Below, piece by piece: positions 36,162-45,316 of a stretch of DNA of 64,000 nucleotides. The notes under the pieces were generated by a model that was given only the letters and a program-made list of their open reading frames with translations, ran no database searches and was not told the DNA's origin. The translations under genes and the position numbers were made by a program. How positions within the stretch are numbered: position 1 is the first letter of the stretch; each line of letters starts with the position of its first letter. This DNA comes from Ottelia alismoides (taxonomy: Eukaryota; Streptophyta; Magnoliopsida; Alismatales; Hydrocharitaceae): the NCBI GenBank assembly GCA_037367405.1, contig JAZKJV010011400.1, positions 8,492,501 to 8,556,500 of the forward strand, written 5' to 3'.

Positions 36162-39100
36162 TCAATCGGCTACCGTAGTAGTCCGCACAGTTCCAACCAC
36201 AGCAGGAATGCCTACGGCTTGTTCTAGCAAACTGCGCAGCAGGGCTTGCTCGATGATGCGACCTGTTTGTGGTTGGATGATTGGTTGCGAGGCTGTCCCT
36301 GCGATGCGCAAGAAGATCGCGCGATTGGCTACCAGGCGATTGATCTGCAGCACCAGTTCTACCGGCGGCACGGCGCTGGCTGCCAACTGCGTCAGGTAGT
36401 TGGCAGCAATCTGTTGACTGAGGCCGCCACCGACTCGCACAACCAATTGGACATCCAGTTGGCCGCTAGCCAGGCCGATATCGCCGCTTCCTAAGACTGA
36501 CAACTGCCGACCCCAGAGTGCCAGTGTGCGCATGCGCAGAGCTCCTCCGCTGATCGTCGCCGACAATCGCCCGCGCTCAAACTCGGTCGAGCCAAGTCCG
36601 AACAAGGGTACAAACCTGGCTAACTGGTCCGAGATAGGCAGCGTCTGAGCATCGGTATCTTCAAAGTTCAAATCCAGTCGCCCTCGCAAGTCACGACTGG
36701 TTCGAAATCGCGGTGAGTTCAAATCCAGATTGGCATCGAACTTACCTCGACCCACAACGGATGATGTTCCAGTCCACTCGCTCAGTTGCTCCACTTCACC
36801 CCGCGCGATGCGAGCTCGTAATTGAATCGTGCGGCTGGTACTCAAACGAGCTTCTAAATCGGCATCCAGCCGGCCTCCGAATGCCCGACCGCGAACGTTG
36901 CGAGCAAACACGCGGGTAACGCCCTGGTCAGCAGAGGTGATGACTTCGACATCGCTGTGTGCCTGGGCAATCGGTACACCGTATAAGACAGCATCGTGTA
37001 ATCGCAGGTCACCTTGCAGATCGAGCCCTCGATTGACTCGCACCCTGGCACGCATGTCTGCTCGACCTTGCCAATCTTCCGCCAGATCAGGGTCGATCAA
37101 TTGAGCAGCTTCCGACAAGTCGATGCGACTGAGATTCAACGCCAGTCCTTCGATACGACTTGATTGCAGATCGTAGGCACCACTGACTTCTGCACGGCCA
37201 CCACCGATACAACCAGCCAGTCGCACGATCCGCAATTGTTGATCGTCCAGCACCAGTTGCGCGCGCAGATCGCGAACCAGCGAGCGTCCCCGGTAGGCAA
37301 GCTGCGGGACTTCGACTTCGAAACTGCCCGAGCGAGCGTCAGTGGCGGTATGTTCCAGAGTGTTCTCCACAATATCTCCCAACTGCCAATCGAACTGACC
37401 ACGAACATTGGCCAGCCCGCGCCATTGAGAAGACTCAGCATCCGATTGCCACAAACTGGTCAGCTGTCCTACCTCCGCACCTAACCAGTTGAACGTTCCC
37501 AGAAACCGCTCGATGCGCCACTGCGGTTCGGAACCGAAGGCCACTGTTACATCACTTTGCAAGTCAGCATTCAACAAACTTCCTTCGGCCTTGGCCTGCC
37601 ATTGATTGGGCGTCAAGTTACCGGCCAGTGTCAACTCGCCCAGTTCATGGCGTCCTAGTGTCAACTCGCTCAAGTGAGCCGATACATCGCCGCGCCAGTT
37701 GGCTACAACGGGTTGACCTTCCACGGCCGGCCGCTGCACATCGATCGTTAAATCGATCTGGCCGCGCGGCACACGTCCTGAGCCGCGCGCTGCCGGCAGT
37801 GGCAAGACGTTCCAGCTCTGCAATGTCTCGAGCGTTAACTCGTCTATGCTCAGCTTCAATCGATCTGGCTGGTCATCGGCAGGTGGCTGAAGATCAACAG
37901 GGCGGGGAAAGCGATGCCAGGTAACCGCGGCCTTGATTTGGCTGCCCCCGACGCTGAATTTACTTTGATCCACTTGAATCATGCGCGGGTCAGTAAAACC
38001 AATCAGGCTGCCTTGAGCCCACACGACGCGATTGCGTTCCAAGGTGGTGACGTTGCTGAGATTGAACTGCGTGGCTTTCAAACCATCTTGTGTATCACCT
38101 GAGAACTTGATGTTGCCGGTAACCAGCAAAATCTCGAGTGCCACCGGGAGTGTCGGTTCGACTCCAAGCAGTTTGATCAACTGCGGAATCGATAGATCCA
38201 GTTCATTGCCTTGCGCGTCAATGTTGTAGGACCAGCGTTTCGCCTCTGGATGCAATTGCCCTACCGCCTGCCAACGTTTACTTGCGCCAGCATCCTTTAG
38301 ATCGATCGCCATGTCATTGCTGCCGCTATCCTTCTGGAGGCTGTATTCGATATTGCCCAGTCCCCAATCATTGATGCGCACGCCAGCCCCTTGGCCACTC
38401 AGGTTTATGGCCAGCGCCTGCAGATCGTCGAGTTTATTTTTGGCTGCTGTCAATCGCGCCTGACCGCTGACCACACCTCGCAGGACATAACCCGGCTCAT
38501 CCGGATTGCTGTTCGATGTGGGCAGATTCAGGCGGGATAGATCGATACCCTGGTAATTGAGGTTGAACGTTACTGGCTCGTCGAGATTGGTCGTAAAGGC
38601 GGCCTGGCCATCGATGGCACCTCCGGCCAGGTTGGCTGTCAGGCGATCCAGCATGAGGCCACCAGCCACTAGCCTGACGCTCGTGCTGAGGTTACCAAGC
38701 GCATTGCCTTGCCAATTCAGCTGACCTCTGGCCAATTCGAGACTATAAGCTGCTTGCCAAGGCGCGAGCGCACCCTGAGCTTGCAGGGCGAGGTCTACAC
38801 TGCCCAGCGGCAGCAACCGCACTGTGGTTGGCTCGACAGCCAATCGTCGGAACAGATTCTCGGTCAAGCGGACGGCCTGCGGTGGCAATGTTAATGACCA
38901 GGCGAATTGCTGTTCCAGTTGCAAGACGCCGGCTACTTGCAGCGTTTGTTGATCGAGCACCACGCGAGCAGCCGGCAATGAAAACTGGCGATCACGCAAT
39001 TGCCAAGGGCTACTGAGTTGCAGACCTGCGATCTTTCCGATGGCTACATCGCGCCCAGCCACGGTTCCCTCGGCTTGCCAGGCCAGTGGATCGGACAGTG

Positions 39101-39683
39101 TTCGCAGTGGCGTCGTCAAACGAAAGGTGGCTTGGGCGATGCCTGTCGGAACATTCCCTTCGATCCCCAGGATCGCCAGTAGACTCGATAGTGAGACTTG
39201 TTCAATACGACCGCTGGCACTGGCTGTTTCATCAGCCGCCATGGGTAACTGTGCCGCCAGGTTGGCCTGGCCCAGCACCACAGGATCTTGGCCTGCAAGG
39301 CGACTTTCCATCTGGCCGCTCACCGTACCGATGGTCCAGAGGCCTTGGCGATAACCAAAACGCACGCGCGCAGATCGTATCGAGAATCGATCCACATCCA
39401 GTAGCGGCGAGGTCAATTCGCCTTCGACTCGATAGTCGGCCACTCGCCACCAGCCACTGGTGGGTGCTTGAGCCCACAGCCATCCCGAGACTCGGCCTGC
39501 AACCGGCACTGGTGGCTCTACTCCGACACGCCTGAGCCAACCGAGAATGGTCGCGATTCGCACGTCATCAAATTCATAGTCCAACGCTCGGCTCTGTGGC
39601 AACTGGTCGCGCGCGACCGTGCCCGCAGGAAACTCCGCCGGTGGCTGCCATAAACACGTCAACAATAAAGCCAGTTGAATCAT
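36162..39683 (-). CDS. Giant AsmA/TamB-like protein (1173 aa)
   Basis: A short hydrophobic N-terminus (MIQLALLLTCLWQPPAEF) looks like a signal peptide rather than a membrane anchor, which contrasts with the homologue at 19462-22854. The rest is repeating beta strands (GRIEQVSLSSLLAILG, TANLAGGAIDGQAAFTT, LRLHDAVLYGVPIAQAHSDV). The C-terminal region (ARFVPLFGLGSTEFERGRLS, GGGLSQQIAANYLTQLAASA) is AsmA/DUF3971-like. By analogy it would act in the periplasm in lipid transfer or outer-membrane assembly. It is convergent with the lactonase gene (16-base gap). Its 5' side is tandem array B. Confidence 0.7.
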   Translation of the reverse strand: MIQLALLLTCLWQPPAEFPAGTVARDQLPQSRALDYEFDDVRIATILGWLRRVGVEPPVPVAGRVSGWLWAQAPTSGWWRVADYRVEGELTSPLLDVDRFSIRSARVRFGYRQGLWTIGTVSGQMESRLAGQDPVVLGQANLAAQLPMAADETASASGRIEQVSLSSLLAILGIEGNVPTGIAQATFRLTTPLRTLSDPLAWQAEGTVAGRDVAIGKIAGLQLSSPWQLRDRQFSLPAARVVLDQQTLQVAGVLQLEQQFAWSLTLPPQAVRLTENLFRRLAVEPTTVRLLPLGSVDLALQAQGALAPWQAAYSLELARGQLNWQGNALGNLSTSVRLVAGGLMLDRLTANLAGGAIDGQAAFTTNLDEPVTFNLNYQGIDLSRLNLPTSNSNPDEPGYVLRGVVSGQARLTAAKNKLDDLQALAINLSGQGAGVRINDWGLGNIEYSLQKDSGSNDMAIDLKDAGASKRWQAVGQLHPEAKRWSYNIDAQGNELDLSIPQLIKLLGVEPTLPVALEILLVTGNIKFSGDTQDGLKATQFNLSNVTTLERNRVVWAQGSLIGFTDPRMIQVDQSKFSVGGSQIKAAVTWHRFPRPVDLQPPADDQPDRLKLSIDELTLETLQSWNVLPLPAARGSGRVPRGQIDLTIDVQRPAVEGQPVVANWRGDVSAHLSELTLGRHELGELTLAGNLTPNQWQAKAEGSLLNADLQSDVTVAFGSEPQWRIERFLGTFNWLGAEVGQLTSLWQSDAESSQWRGLANVRGQFDWQLGDIVENTLEHTATDARSGSFEVEVPQLAYRGRSLVRDLRAQLVLDDQQLRIVRLAGCIGGGRAEVSGAYDLQSSRIEGLALNLSRIDLSEAAQLIDPDLAEDWQGRADMRARVRVNRGLDLQGDLRLHDAVLYGVPIAQAHSDVEVITSADQGVTRVFARNVRGRAFGGRLDADLEARLSTSRTIQLRARIARGEVEQLSEWTGTSSVVGRGKFDANLDLNSPRFRTSRDLRGRLDLNFEDTDAQTLPISDQLARFVPLFGLGSTEFERGRLSATISGGALRMRTLALWGRQLSVLGSGDIGLASGQLDVQLVVRVGGGLSQQIAANYLTQLAASAVPPVELVLQINRLVANRAIFLRIAGTASQPIIQPQTGRIIEQALLRSLLEQAVGIPAVVGTVRTTTVAD

Positions 39684-39719
39684 GCCGCGAGCCTGGTGCT
39701 AATCGTGTGCCGAGTCGAA

Positions 39720-40590
39720 GGGTGGCACTGGCATGGCGCAGCCTGGCCAGTGCACGCCGAAGAGCACCAGCCCTGCAGCTTCAGTAAATCTGCCAACACT
39801 TCGAAGTAATCAGACGTTCATGGATAACCATTACTGCTAATGGATCAAGTTGGTCGCAGGCCAACGGGTGGCACTGGCATGGCGCAGCCTGGCCAGTGCA
39901 TGCCGAAGCATACCAGCCCTGCAGCTTCAGTAAATCTGTCAACACTTCGAAGTAATCAGACGTTCATGGATAACCATTACTGCTAATGGATCAAGTTGGT
40001 CGCAGGCCAACGGGTGGCACTGGCATGGCGCAGCCTGGCCAGTGCACGCCGAAGCATACCAGCCCTGCAGCTTCAGTAAATCTGCCAACACTTCGAAGTA
40101 ATCAGACGTTCATGGATAACCATTACTGCTAATGGATCAAGTTGGTCGCAGGCCAACGGGTGGCACTGGCATGGCGCAGCCTGGCCAGTGCACGCCGAAG
40201 AGCACCAGCCCTGCAGCTTCAGTAGATCTGCCAACACTTCGAAGCAATCAGACGTTCATGGATAACCATTACCGCTAATGGATCAAGTTGGTCGCAGGCC
40301 AACGGGTGGCACTGGCATGGCGCAGCCTGGCCAGTGCACGCCGAAGAGCATCAGCCATGCAGCTTCAGTAAATCTGCCAACGCTTCGAAGTAATCAGACG
40401 TTCATGGATAACCATTACCGCTAATGGATCAAGTTGGTCGCAGGCCAACGGGTGGCACTGGCATGGCGCCAGCCTGGCCAGTGCATGCCGAAGAGCACCA
40501 GCCCTGCAGCTTCAGTAAATCTGCCAACGCTTCGAAGTAATCAGACGTTCATGGATAACCATGACGGCTAATGGACGAGTTAATGGTACC
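39720..40590. repeat. Tandem array B: 6 copies of a 146-bp unit (family 4 variant)
   Basis: GGGTGGCACTGGCATGGCGC starts at 39720, 39866, 40012, 40158, 40304 and 40450, so the unit is exactly 146 bp. It shares most of its sequence with array A. The hairpin is GCACTGGC-AT-GGC-GCA-GCC-TG-GCCAGTGC (first copy 39725-39753), one base shorter on each arm than in array A. A second hairpin, GTTGG..CCAAC around TCGCAGG, occurs in the spacer between units. The array fills the divergent region between the AsmA-like gene and the cytochrome gene, so it lies upstream of both starts. Confidence 0.95.
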
Positions 40591-40701
40591 CCGTGCTCAT
40601 TCGCCACATGGGCTGATGTCGCTTGCGCACCGGGAATCAGCTAGACTTCAGATGGGCCGAGTGCATACAACTACGAGGTCAGCAAGTAAAAGGAGCGAGC
40701 T

Positions 40702-41112
40702 ATGAGAACCACGCGAATTCGCAGTTGGATCATTGGTTGCCTGGTCGTGGTGGCGGTGGTCGTACTTTGGCAGTCCCGAGGCCAATCCCAGCAGAAGGCT
40801 GGTCGCGAAGGACTCAAGCCGTTTATGCAACAGAAGCTCGAAAATGCCAAGTCGATTCTCGAGGGTATGGCCTTGGAAGACTTTGACAAGATTTCAGCCA
40901 ATGCCCAAGGCTTGAGCCTGTTGAGCTTGGAGAGCACGTGGAACGTGGTCTCGACTGAGGAGTACTTGCAGCACAGCAAAGACTTTCGCCGCTCGATCAA
41001 CTTGATCAAACAAGCGGCTCATGACAAGAACAGCGATCGCGTCGCTCTGGGTTATGTCGACCTGACCATTCGCTGCGTCGAGTGTCACCAATACTTGCGA
41101 AACGCCAAGTAG
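40702..41112 (+). CDS. Cytochrome c'-like c-type haem protein
   Basis: 136 residues; the strong AAAAGGAG lies 7 bases before the ATG. An N-terminal membrane helix or signal (SWIIGCLVVVAVVVLW) precedes an all-helical domain (MQQKLENAKSILEGMALEDF, DFRRSINLIKQAAH). At the very C-terminus is RCVECHQYLRNAK, a CxxCH haem site. A single C-terminal CxxCH after a helical bundle is the plan of class II cytochromes (cytochrome c'). It would hold one haem in the periplasm, bound to the membrane. Electron partner unknown. Array B lies 110 bp upstream. Confidence 0.75.
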   Translation: MRTTRIRSWIIGCLVVVAVVVLWQSRGQSQQKAGREGLKPFMQQKLENAKSILEGMALEDFDKISANAQGLSLLSLESTWNVVSTEEYLQHSKDFRRSINLIKQAAHDKNSDRVALGYVDLTIRCVECHQYLRNAK

Positions 41113-41117
41113 TCCGC

Positions 41118-41786
41118 TCAGCGAATCACCTGGTGATCAACCAGGTATTGCACCACTTGCTCGGCCAACTGTCGCGGGTTTCGATCGGCGGAGGGCAAGT
41201 GCAATTCGGGCGATGTGGGTGCTTCGTAAGGGTCGCTGATGCCGGTAAAGTTGGCGATCTTGCCGGCGCGGGCTTGTTTGTACAAGCCTTTGGGATCACG
41301 GCTTTCACAGACCTCCAGCGGCGCGTCGACGAAGATCTCGATAAAATCTCCTGGGCTGCCTTGTCGCTCGACCCACTGACGCACACGCTGGCGGTCGCGC
41401 AGATAGGGACTGACAAAGGCAGTCAAGACGATCAATCCTGAAGCTGCCATCAACTGCGCCAGCGCGCCGACGCGACGGATGTTTTCCTCGCGGTCTAGCG
41501 GCGAAAAACCTAAGCCGAAACGCGCCGCGAACTCGTCACCATGCACTTCCTTCAGCATCTGAGGCGCAGCACAAAGCCCATGGCGAATGTTGTCGCCATC
41601 GAGCAACATGGTATGCACGCCGCGCACATGCAACAGTTCATCCACCACGTTGGCGACCGTGCTCTTGCCCGAGCCACTCAGCCCCGTGAACCATAACACC
41701 GCTCCACGATGCCCCATCAACCGCTCGCGAGCCGCGCGGTCTACAGTGTGAGCATGCCAGACTACTTGCGGATTCTCGTTGCTCAT
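41118..41786 (-). CDS. cysC: Adenylylsulfate kinase
   Basis: 222 residues. P-loop GLSGSGKST at residues 35-43, [62 protein letters not shown] and [16 protein letters not shown] all match APS kinase (EC 2.7.1.25), which makes PAPS from APS and ATP. Between DNIRHGL and GLGFS there is an insertion of about 18 residues ([18 protein letters not shown]) compared with the short E. coli loop. No CysD/CysN partners are in the window. It lies 72 bp downstream of the aldolase-like gene on the same strand. Confidence 0.92.
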   Translation of the reverse strand: MSNENPQVVWHAHTVDRAARERLMGHRGAVLWFTGLSGSGKSTVANVVDELLHVRGVHTMLLDGDNIRHGLCAAPQMLKEVHGDEFAARFGLGFSPLDREENIRRVGALAQLMAASGLIVLTAFVSPYLRDRQRVRQWVERQGSPGDFIEIFVDAPLEVCESRDPKGLYKQARAGKIANFTGISDPYEAPTSPELHLPSADRNPRQLAEQVVQYLVDHQVIR

Positions 41787-41858
41787 GTTCCGTTATCAGC
41801 TCAGACTATCTTCAACGGTCAACTATTCGCAGCTCAGAAATTCTCAGTTCAGCTATTC

Positions 41859-42983
41859 TCAACTCAGCAGCCCGCGGCCATCGATCGTCAGGCGTTCCAG
41901 CGATCCATCGGCGCGCTGCCACCAGGCATAACTCTGCAGATTCACGCAAGGACAAATGTGATTGGGGATGACCGCCAGTCGCTGACCCAGCTTGGGCGGC
42001 TGGTCGACCTGCCTAACATCGACCTGCCCATGCTCTTCACTCAAGCGTACAATCCGCGCCCCTGGATAGTCGACCAGTTGTCCATAACCGCTCTCGCGAT
42101 CCGGCACACAGGCATCGCTGGTAAATGTTTTGGAACCACCATCGATGACTACCTGGCCTGCCACGGCGTTGCTGATTACGGTGACAATGATCTTGGCGGC
42201 GCATTCTTCAAACTTGTTGAAGCCCCCCTTCAGTTCGTTGACATCGTTGAAGATGTAGGTGCCAGGACGAATCTCTGTGAACTCCGGCACCAGGTGGGAT
42301 TGATACGCGGTCGGCGTCGAGCCGCCTGAGACAATGCGCGCTGCCAGTCCACTGGCCTGCCATAGATCGAGCGTCTCACGCAGGATCGCCGAGACTTGTG
42401 CCAGCGGTTTGGCTTGTTCTTCTGCGGCGCACCAGATGTGGCCTGGGTAACACATGATGCCTTCGAGCGTCACGTTGGGCAGACGTGTCACTTGCTGCGC
42501 CAGCTCCAGGCACTGACGCGGAGTGGCCACGCCGGTTCTTCCCATGCCGACATCGATATCAACCAGCAATCCCAAGGTCGTGCCTTGCGACTGGGCAGCC
42601 GCCGAAAGTTCTGTGGCTGCCAGCAAACTATCGACAGCCACAATCGTGGGGCGGCGGGCAGCTAACTGGGCCGCGCGAGTCCGTCGAGCCGCGTCAAAGA
42701 CAGGGTAAGCAATCAGAATCTCCGCATCGCACTCTGCCATCACTTCGCCTTCGCCGACCTTGGCAACCGTCAGGCCGCAAGCGCCGGCATCCAATTGCAT
42801 CTGGGCCAGCTTGACCGACTTGTGCGTCTTGGTATGAGGCCGAATACCGAGATTGTGCCGACGACCATAGTCAGCCAAACGTTGGATATTAGCCGCGACA
42901 GCTTGTGAATCAAAAACCAGGGCAGGAGTGGGCAATTGGTCGAGGCCAGCCACTTCGCGTGGCAGTGAGTCGTTGAAGTTCAT
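41859..42983 (-). CDS. D-threonine aldolase / D-serine dehydratase-like PLP enzyme
   Basis: The ATG at 42983 (MNFNDSLPREVAGLDQLPTP) is preferred; a frame open to 43070 adds 29 unlikely residues. About 374 residues. The fold-type III alanine-racemase-like barrel opens with TPALVFDSQAVAANIQRL; the PLP lysine is in RPHTKTHKS. GLLVDIDVGMGRTG and SGGSTPT are phosphate-binding loops. The C-terminal domain has IPNHICPCVNL, whose His and Cys are the metal ligands of the D-threonine aldolase/DSD1 family. It would split or dehydrate a D-3-hydroxy amino acid. The exact substrate is uncertain. Divergent from the Rieske gene. Confidence 0.82.
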   Translation of the reverse strand: MNFNDSLPREVAGLDQLPTPALVFDSQAVAANIQRLADYGRRHNLGIRPHTKTHKSVKLAQMQLDAGACGLTVAKVGEGEVMAECDAEILIAYPVFDAARRTRAAQLAARRPTIVAVDSLLAATELSAAAQSQGTTLGLLVDIDVGMGRTGVATPRQCLELAQQVTRLPNVTLEGIMCYPGHIWCAAEEQAKPLAQVSAILRETLDLWQASGLAARIVSGGSTPTAYQSHLVPEFTEIRPGTYIFNDVNELKGGFNKFEECAAKIIVTVISNAVAGQVVIDGGSKTFTSDACVPDRESGYGQLVDYPGARIVRLSEEHGQVDVRQVDQPPKLGQRLAVIPNHICPCVNLQSYAWWQRADGSLERLTIDGRGLLS

Positions 42984-43141
42984 AGTCGATTTACAGGCAG
43001 GAAAGGTCGAACTGGAAAGTTGTGCAGGTAGGAGATGGTTAGTCGAATTCACCGAGTCAGCAGGATACACCTGTTGTGCTCGTCAGAACAGGCTACGATG
43101 ATAGGCTGTCCTGCACTCAGAACCTACAAGCTGCCGCGCCG

Positions 43142-43507
43142 ATGCCACAGAGCGAACTATTCCCTGACCCACCCGCCGAACCCGAATTGGAATTTGTCAC
43201 CGTTGCCAAGGTCGGCGAGATTGCCGAGGGTTGCGGCCGAGCCTTTGCGGTAGCCGGTCGTATGATCGCCGTCTTCTGCGAAAACGGCCAGCATTTTGCA
43301 ATCGATGATTTCTGCCCGCATCAAGGTGCATCGCTGGCCGAAGGTCACGTCGAAAACAATTGCGTCGCCTGCCCCTGGCATTTCTGGCGCTTCAACGTGC
43401 GCGACGGTAGTTGGCTAGACAGCCCACGTATCCGCGTCGACTGCTTTCCCTTGCGCATCGTCGGCAACGAAATCCAAGTCTGCGGTACGCCGAAGAAACA
43501 AGCCTAA
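43142..43507 (+). CDS. Rieske [2Fe-2S] ferredoxin-like protein
   Basis: About 121 residues from the ATG at 43142 (MPQSELFPDPPAEPELEFVT); a longer frame to 43076 has no support. Rieske ligands are complete: CPHQGASLAEG and CPWHFWRFN (Cys-x-His and Cys-x2-His). This small soluble type (NirD/ferredoxin component class) passes electrons to an oxygenase or reductase. No partner is adjacent. It shares a 158-bp divergent region with the D-threonine aldolase-like gene. Confidence 0.85.
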   Translation: MPQSELFPDPPAEPELEFVTVAKVGEIAEGCGRAFAVAGRMIAVFCENGQHFAIDDFCPHQGASLAEGHVENNCVACPWHFWRFNVRDGSWLDSPRIRVDCFPLRIVGNEIQVCGTPKKQA

Positions 43508-43744
43508 GCGATGGAAGGGCGAGGCGTTGGGAGGGGGAACCTTGCGCCAGTATCACCATCCTGGTCTCATTAAGCAAAACACGTCTGCCTTACGGTCATC
43601 GCGGACACAAGTCCTCAAAGACGGCGCTTCAGTCCGTTAATCCCAACGAAGCTCGGGTTAGGCACTTGAGCAAAAGTTTTTCGGGTCAAAGGCACTCATT
43701 AACCAAGCACGAAGTGGTTTCACGTTAGCATACTGGGATCGATT

Positions 43745-43875
43745 CTTACCTGCACCTGCTCCTGCTCCTTCCTACTCCCACTCCTACTCCTACTCCGACT
43801 CGTACTCCTACTCCTACTCCTACTCCTACTCCTACTCGTACTCGTACTCCTACTCCACGCAGACGCAGACGCAGT
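43745..43875. repeat. Microsatellite of CTCCTA/CTCGTA units
   Basis: About 20 imperfect copies of the hexamer CTCCTA with CTCGTA variants, ending in CGCAGACGCAGACGCAG. The stretch 43508-44031 contains this, a family 3 remnant and no supportable gene. Confidence 0.85.
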
Positions 43876-43968
43876 TAGTCGAGCTAGAAATTAAACCGGC
43901 TGTTGTGCAATTAAGAATTGCACCAGGCGGCAAGCGATTCCAGACTAGCAGCTTAGCCCTGCCAACAG

Positions 43969-44025
43969 TATAGCTCGGGTGGAACCTCGATCCCCGGGCC
44001 CAAGGCTCGGCCCTCCCAAGGTAGT
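43969..44025. repeat. Family 3 remnant, reversed
   Basis: CTCGGGTGGAACCTCGATCC..CCAAGGCTCGGCCCTCCC is the reverse complement of the family 3 lead-in (GGGAGGGCGAGGTTCCACCCGAGCC elsewhere split by scattered changes). Only the end of the element is preserved. Confidence 0.55.
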
Positions 44026-44031
44026 CCGCGA

Positions 44032-44247
44032 CTAATAGTGAGGCGGCTTGTCCAGCTTTGGATCAAAGCTCTCCTTGAGCCGTTCGCGCAAAGTCTTCAC
44101 CTGATCTTCCAGCCTCAGGTTGACCCGTTCCAGCCGCATGATCTGCTGGGTGTGCGAGGTGACGACTTCGTTTAGCTGTTCGCACAAACGCTGATGATGG
44201 GCCAGTTGAATCTCCAGTTCGGTGACGCGTTGCTCGAGATCTGCCAT
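44032..44247 (-). CDS. slyX: SlyX-like short coiled-coil protein
   Basis: 71 residues from the ATG at 44247, which overlaps the upstream stop as TAATG; AAGGA lies 5 bases before it. A longer frame to 44331 lies inside the preceding gene and is rejected. MADLEQRVTELEIQLAHHQR, a continuous heptad coiled coil, and the charged tail LDKPPHY with the PPHY ending are typical of SlyX. The role of SlyX is not known. It is the last gene of a four-gene minus-strand operon. Confidence 0.8.
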   Translation of the reverse strand: MADLEQRVTELEIQLAHHQRLCEQLNEVVTSHTQQIMRLERVNLRLEDQVKTLRERLKESFDPKLDKPPHY

Positions 44248-45263
44248 TAATTTCCTTCTGCCTTTTGAGTCTCTTCGGCTTGCTGATAAACTTCGGCCAG
44301 TTCCAATAGCCAGGCTTCTAACTGATTCCAATATTCTTCACTGGGTGGATTGGGACGTTGTGCCCGCAGGGCTTCGATCTTCGATTCTATCTCGGTTCGC
44401 CTGGCCAGTTGTTCGGAGTTCAACACCGGTCCGCCGGGCAGCACCGAGAGGACGATCTTCGCCGCCACCGCGCCATCGGGTTGCTTGCCACCAGCGGCTG
44501 ACTTGACCGTCCGTACGCCGCGAAAGAACTCGGCGCCCGTGCCCAGTTTGTCCCCGTTATCATCCAGGATCGCATGCTCCGTGGCCAGGCGACTCATCTC
44601 TTTATAGAGCCGTTCGGTCTTTAGCGAGGCAGCCAGGAACGCTTCCAAGAGCGAGACTTCGTCATCGTGATCGATATCAGTTGCCGGGTCTAACAGACTG
44701 GCCGCTAGCTGCTGACCAAAGCGGGCGAAGTTATTCTCCGACCCGCTCTTAGTCGCGGTAATGATCACCCGTCCAGCTTGACTTAGCTCGGGCAAAAACG
44801 GAGAACTGGCCGATGTGCAATCGATGAAGATCACCGGACAGCGCAGCGGCTGTAACCAACTGGACAACTCTTTCGAACTGACATCGGGCCCGACCAGGTT
44901 GAATTTATGTTGCCCGCGTTCCGACGTGCCGTGTCCGATGAATACCAGCCAGAGCTGCTTGGGCTCAGCCGTCACTTGCTGGCTGACCAGCTCGCGCAGG
45001 TGGTCATGATGATTCCGATCCGGCGGGCCGGACTGCTGCGAGCTGACCTCGGCGTGCTTCCAGCCTTGTACCTCGGCCAGCTTCTGCCACTGATCGGCCG
45101 ACTGGCGAAACTGATCTCCATACTCGGCCGTTCCGGACGCACCCACGACGACGACCAGTTGCACGGCCGGCTCCTCAGCCACCGCAATCGGTGTCAGCCC
45201 CCACAGCCCCGCGGCACATGCGAGCATTATTTTAGTTGATATATAAACTATTTTAGTTGACAT
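44247..45263 (-). CDS. Exported caspase-fold (C13-like) peptidase
   Basis: 338 residues if started at 45263; an ATG at 45227 (MLACAAGLWGLTPIAVAEEP) gives a cleaner signal peptide. The catalytic dyad is visible as VFIGHGTSERG (His) and VIFIDCTSASSPFL (Cys), the spacing and context of caspase/legumain-fold peptidases (C13/C14 clan CD). VVVVGASGTAEYGDQFRQSA is the first core strand. The C-terminal 70 residues are a Glu/Gln-rich helix. The first 13 codons contain a near-duplicate 21-bp direct repeat (MSTKIVY/ISTKIM). It is third in an operon after the DUF4175-like and VWA/GATase-like genes. Confidence 0.7.
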   Translation of the reverse strand: MSTKIVYISTKIMLACAAGLWGLTPIAVAEEPAVQLVVVVGASGTAEYGDQFRQSADQWQKLAEVQGWKHAEVSSQQSGPPDRNHHDHLRELVSQQVTAEPKQLWLVFIGHGTSERGQHKFNLVGPDVSSKELSSWLQPLRCPVIFIDCTSASSPFLPELSQAGRVIITATKSGSENNFARFGQQLAASLLDPATDIDHDDEVSLLEAFLAASLKTERLYKEMSRLATEHAILDDNGDKLGTGAEFFRGVRTVKSAAGGKQPDGAVAAKIVLSVLPGGPVLNSEQLARRTEIESKIEALRAQRPNPPSEEYWNQLEAWLLELAEVYQQAEETQKAEGN

Positions 45264-45316
45264 ATAAAGTATATAACAGGCCGCCGCCCTTCAGTCGATA
45301 ACCGCACCTGCAACCG

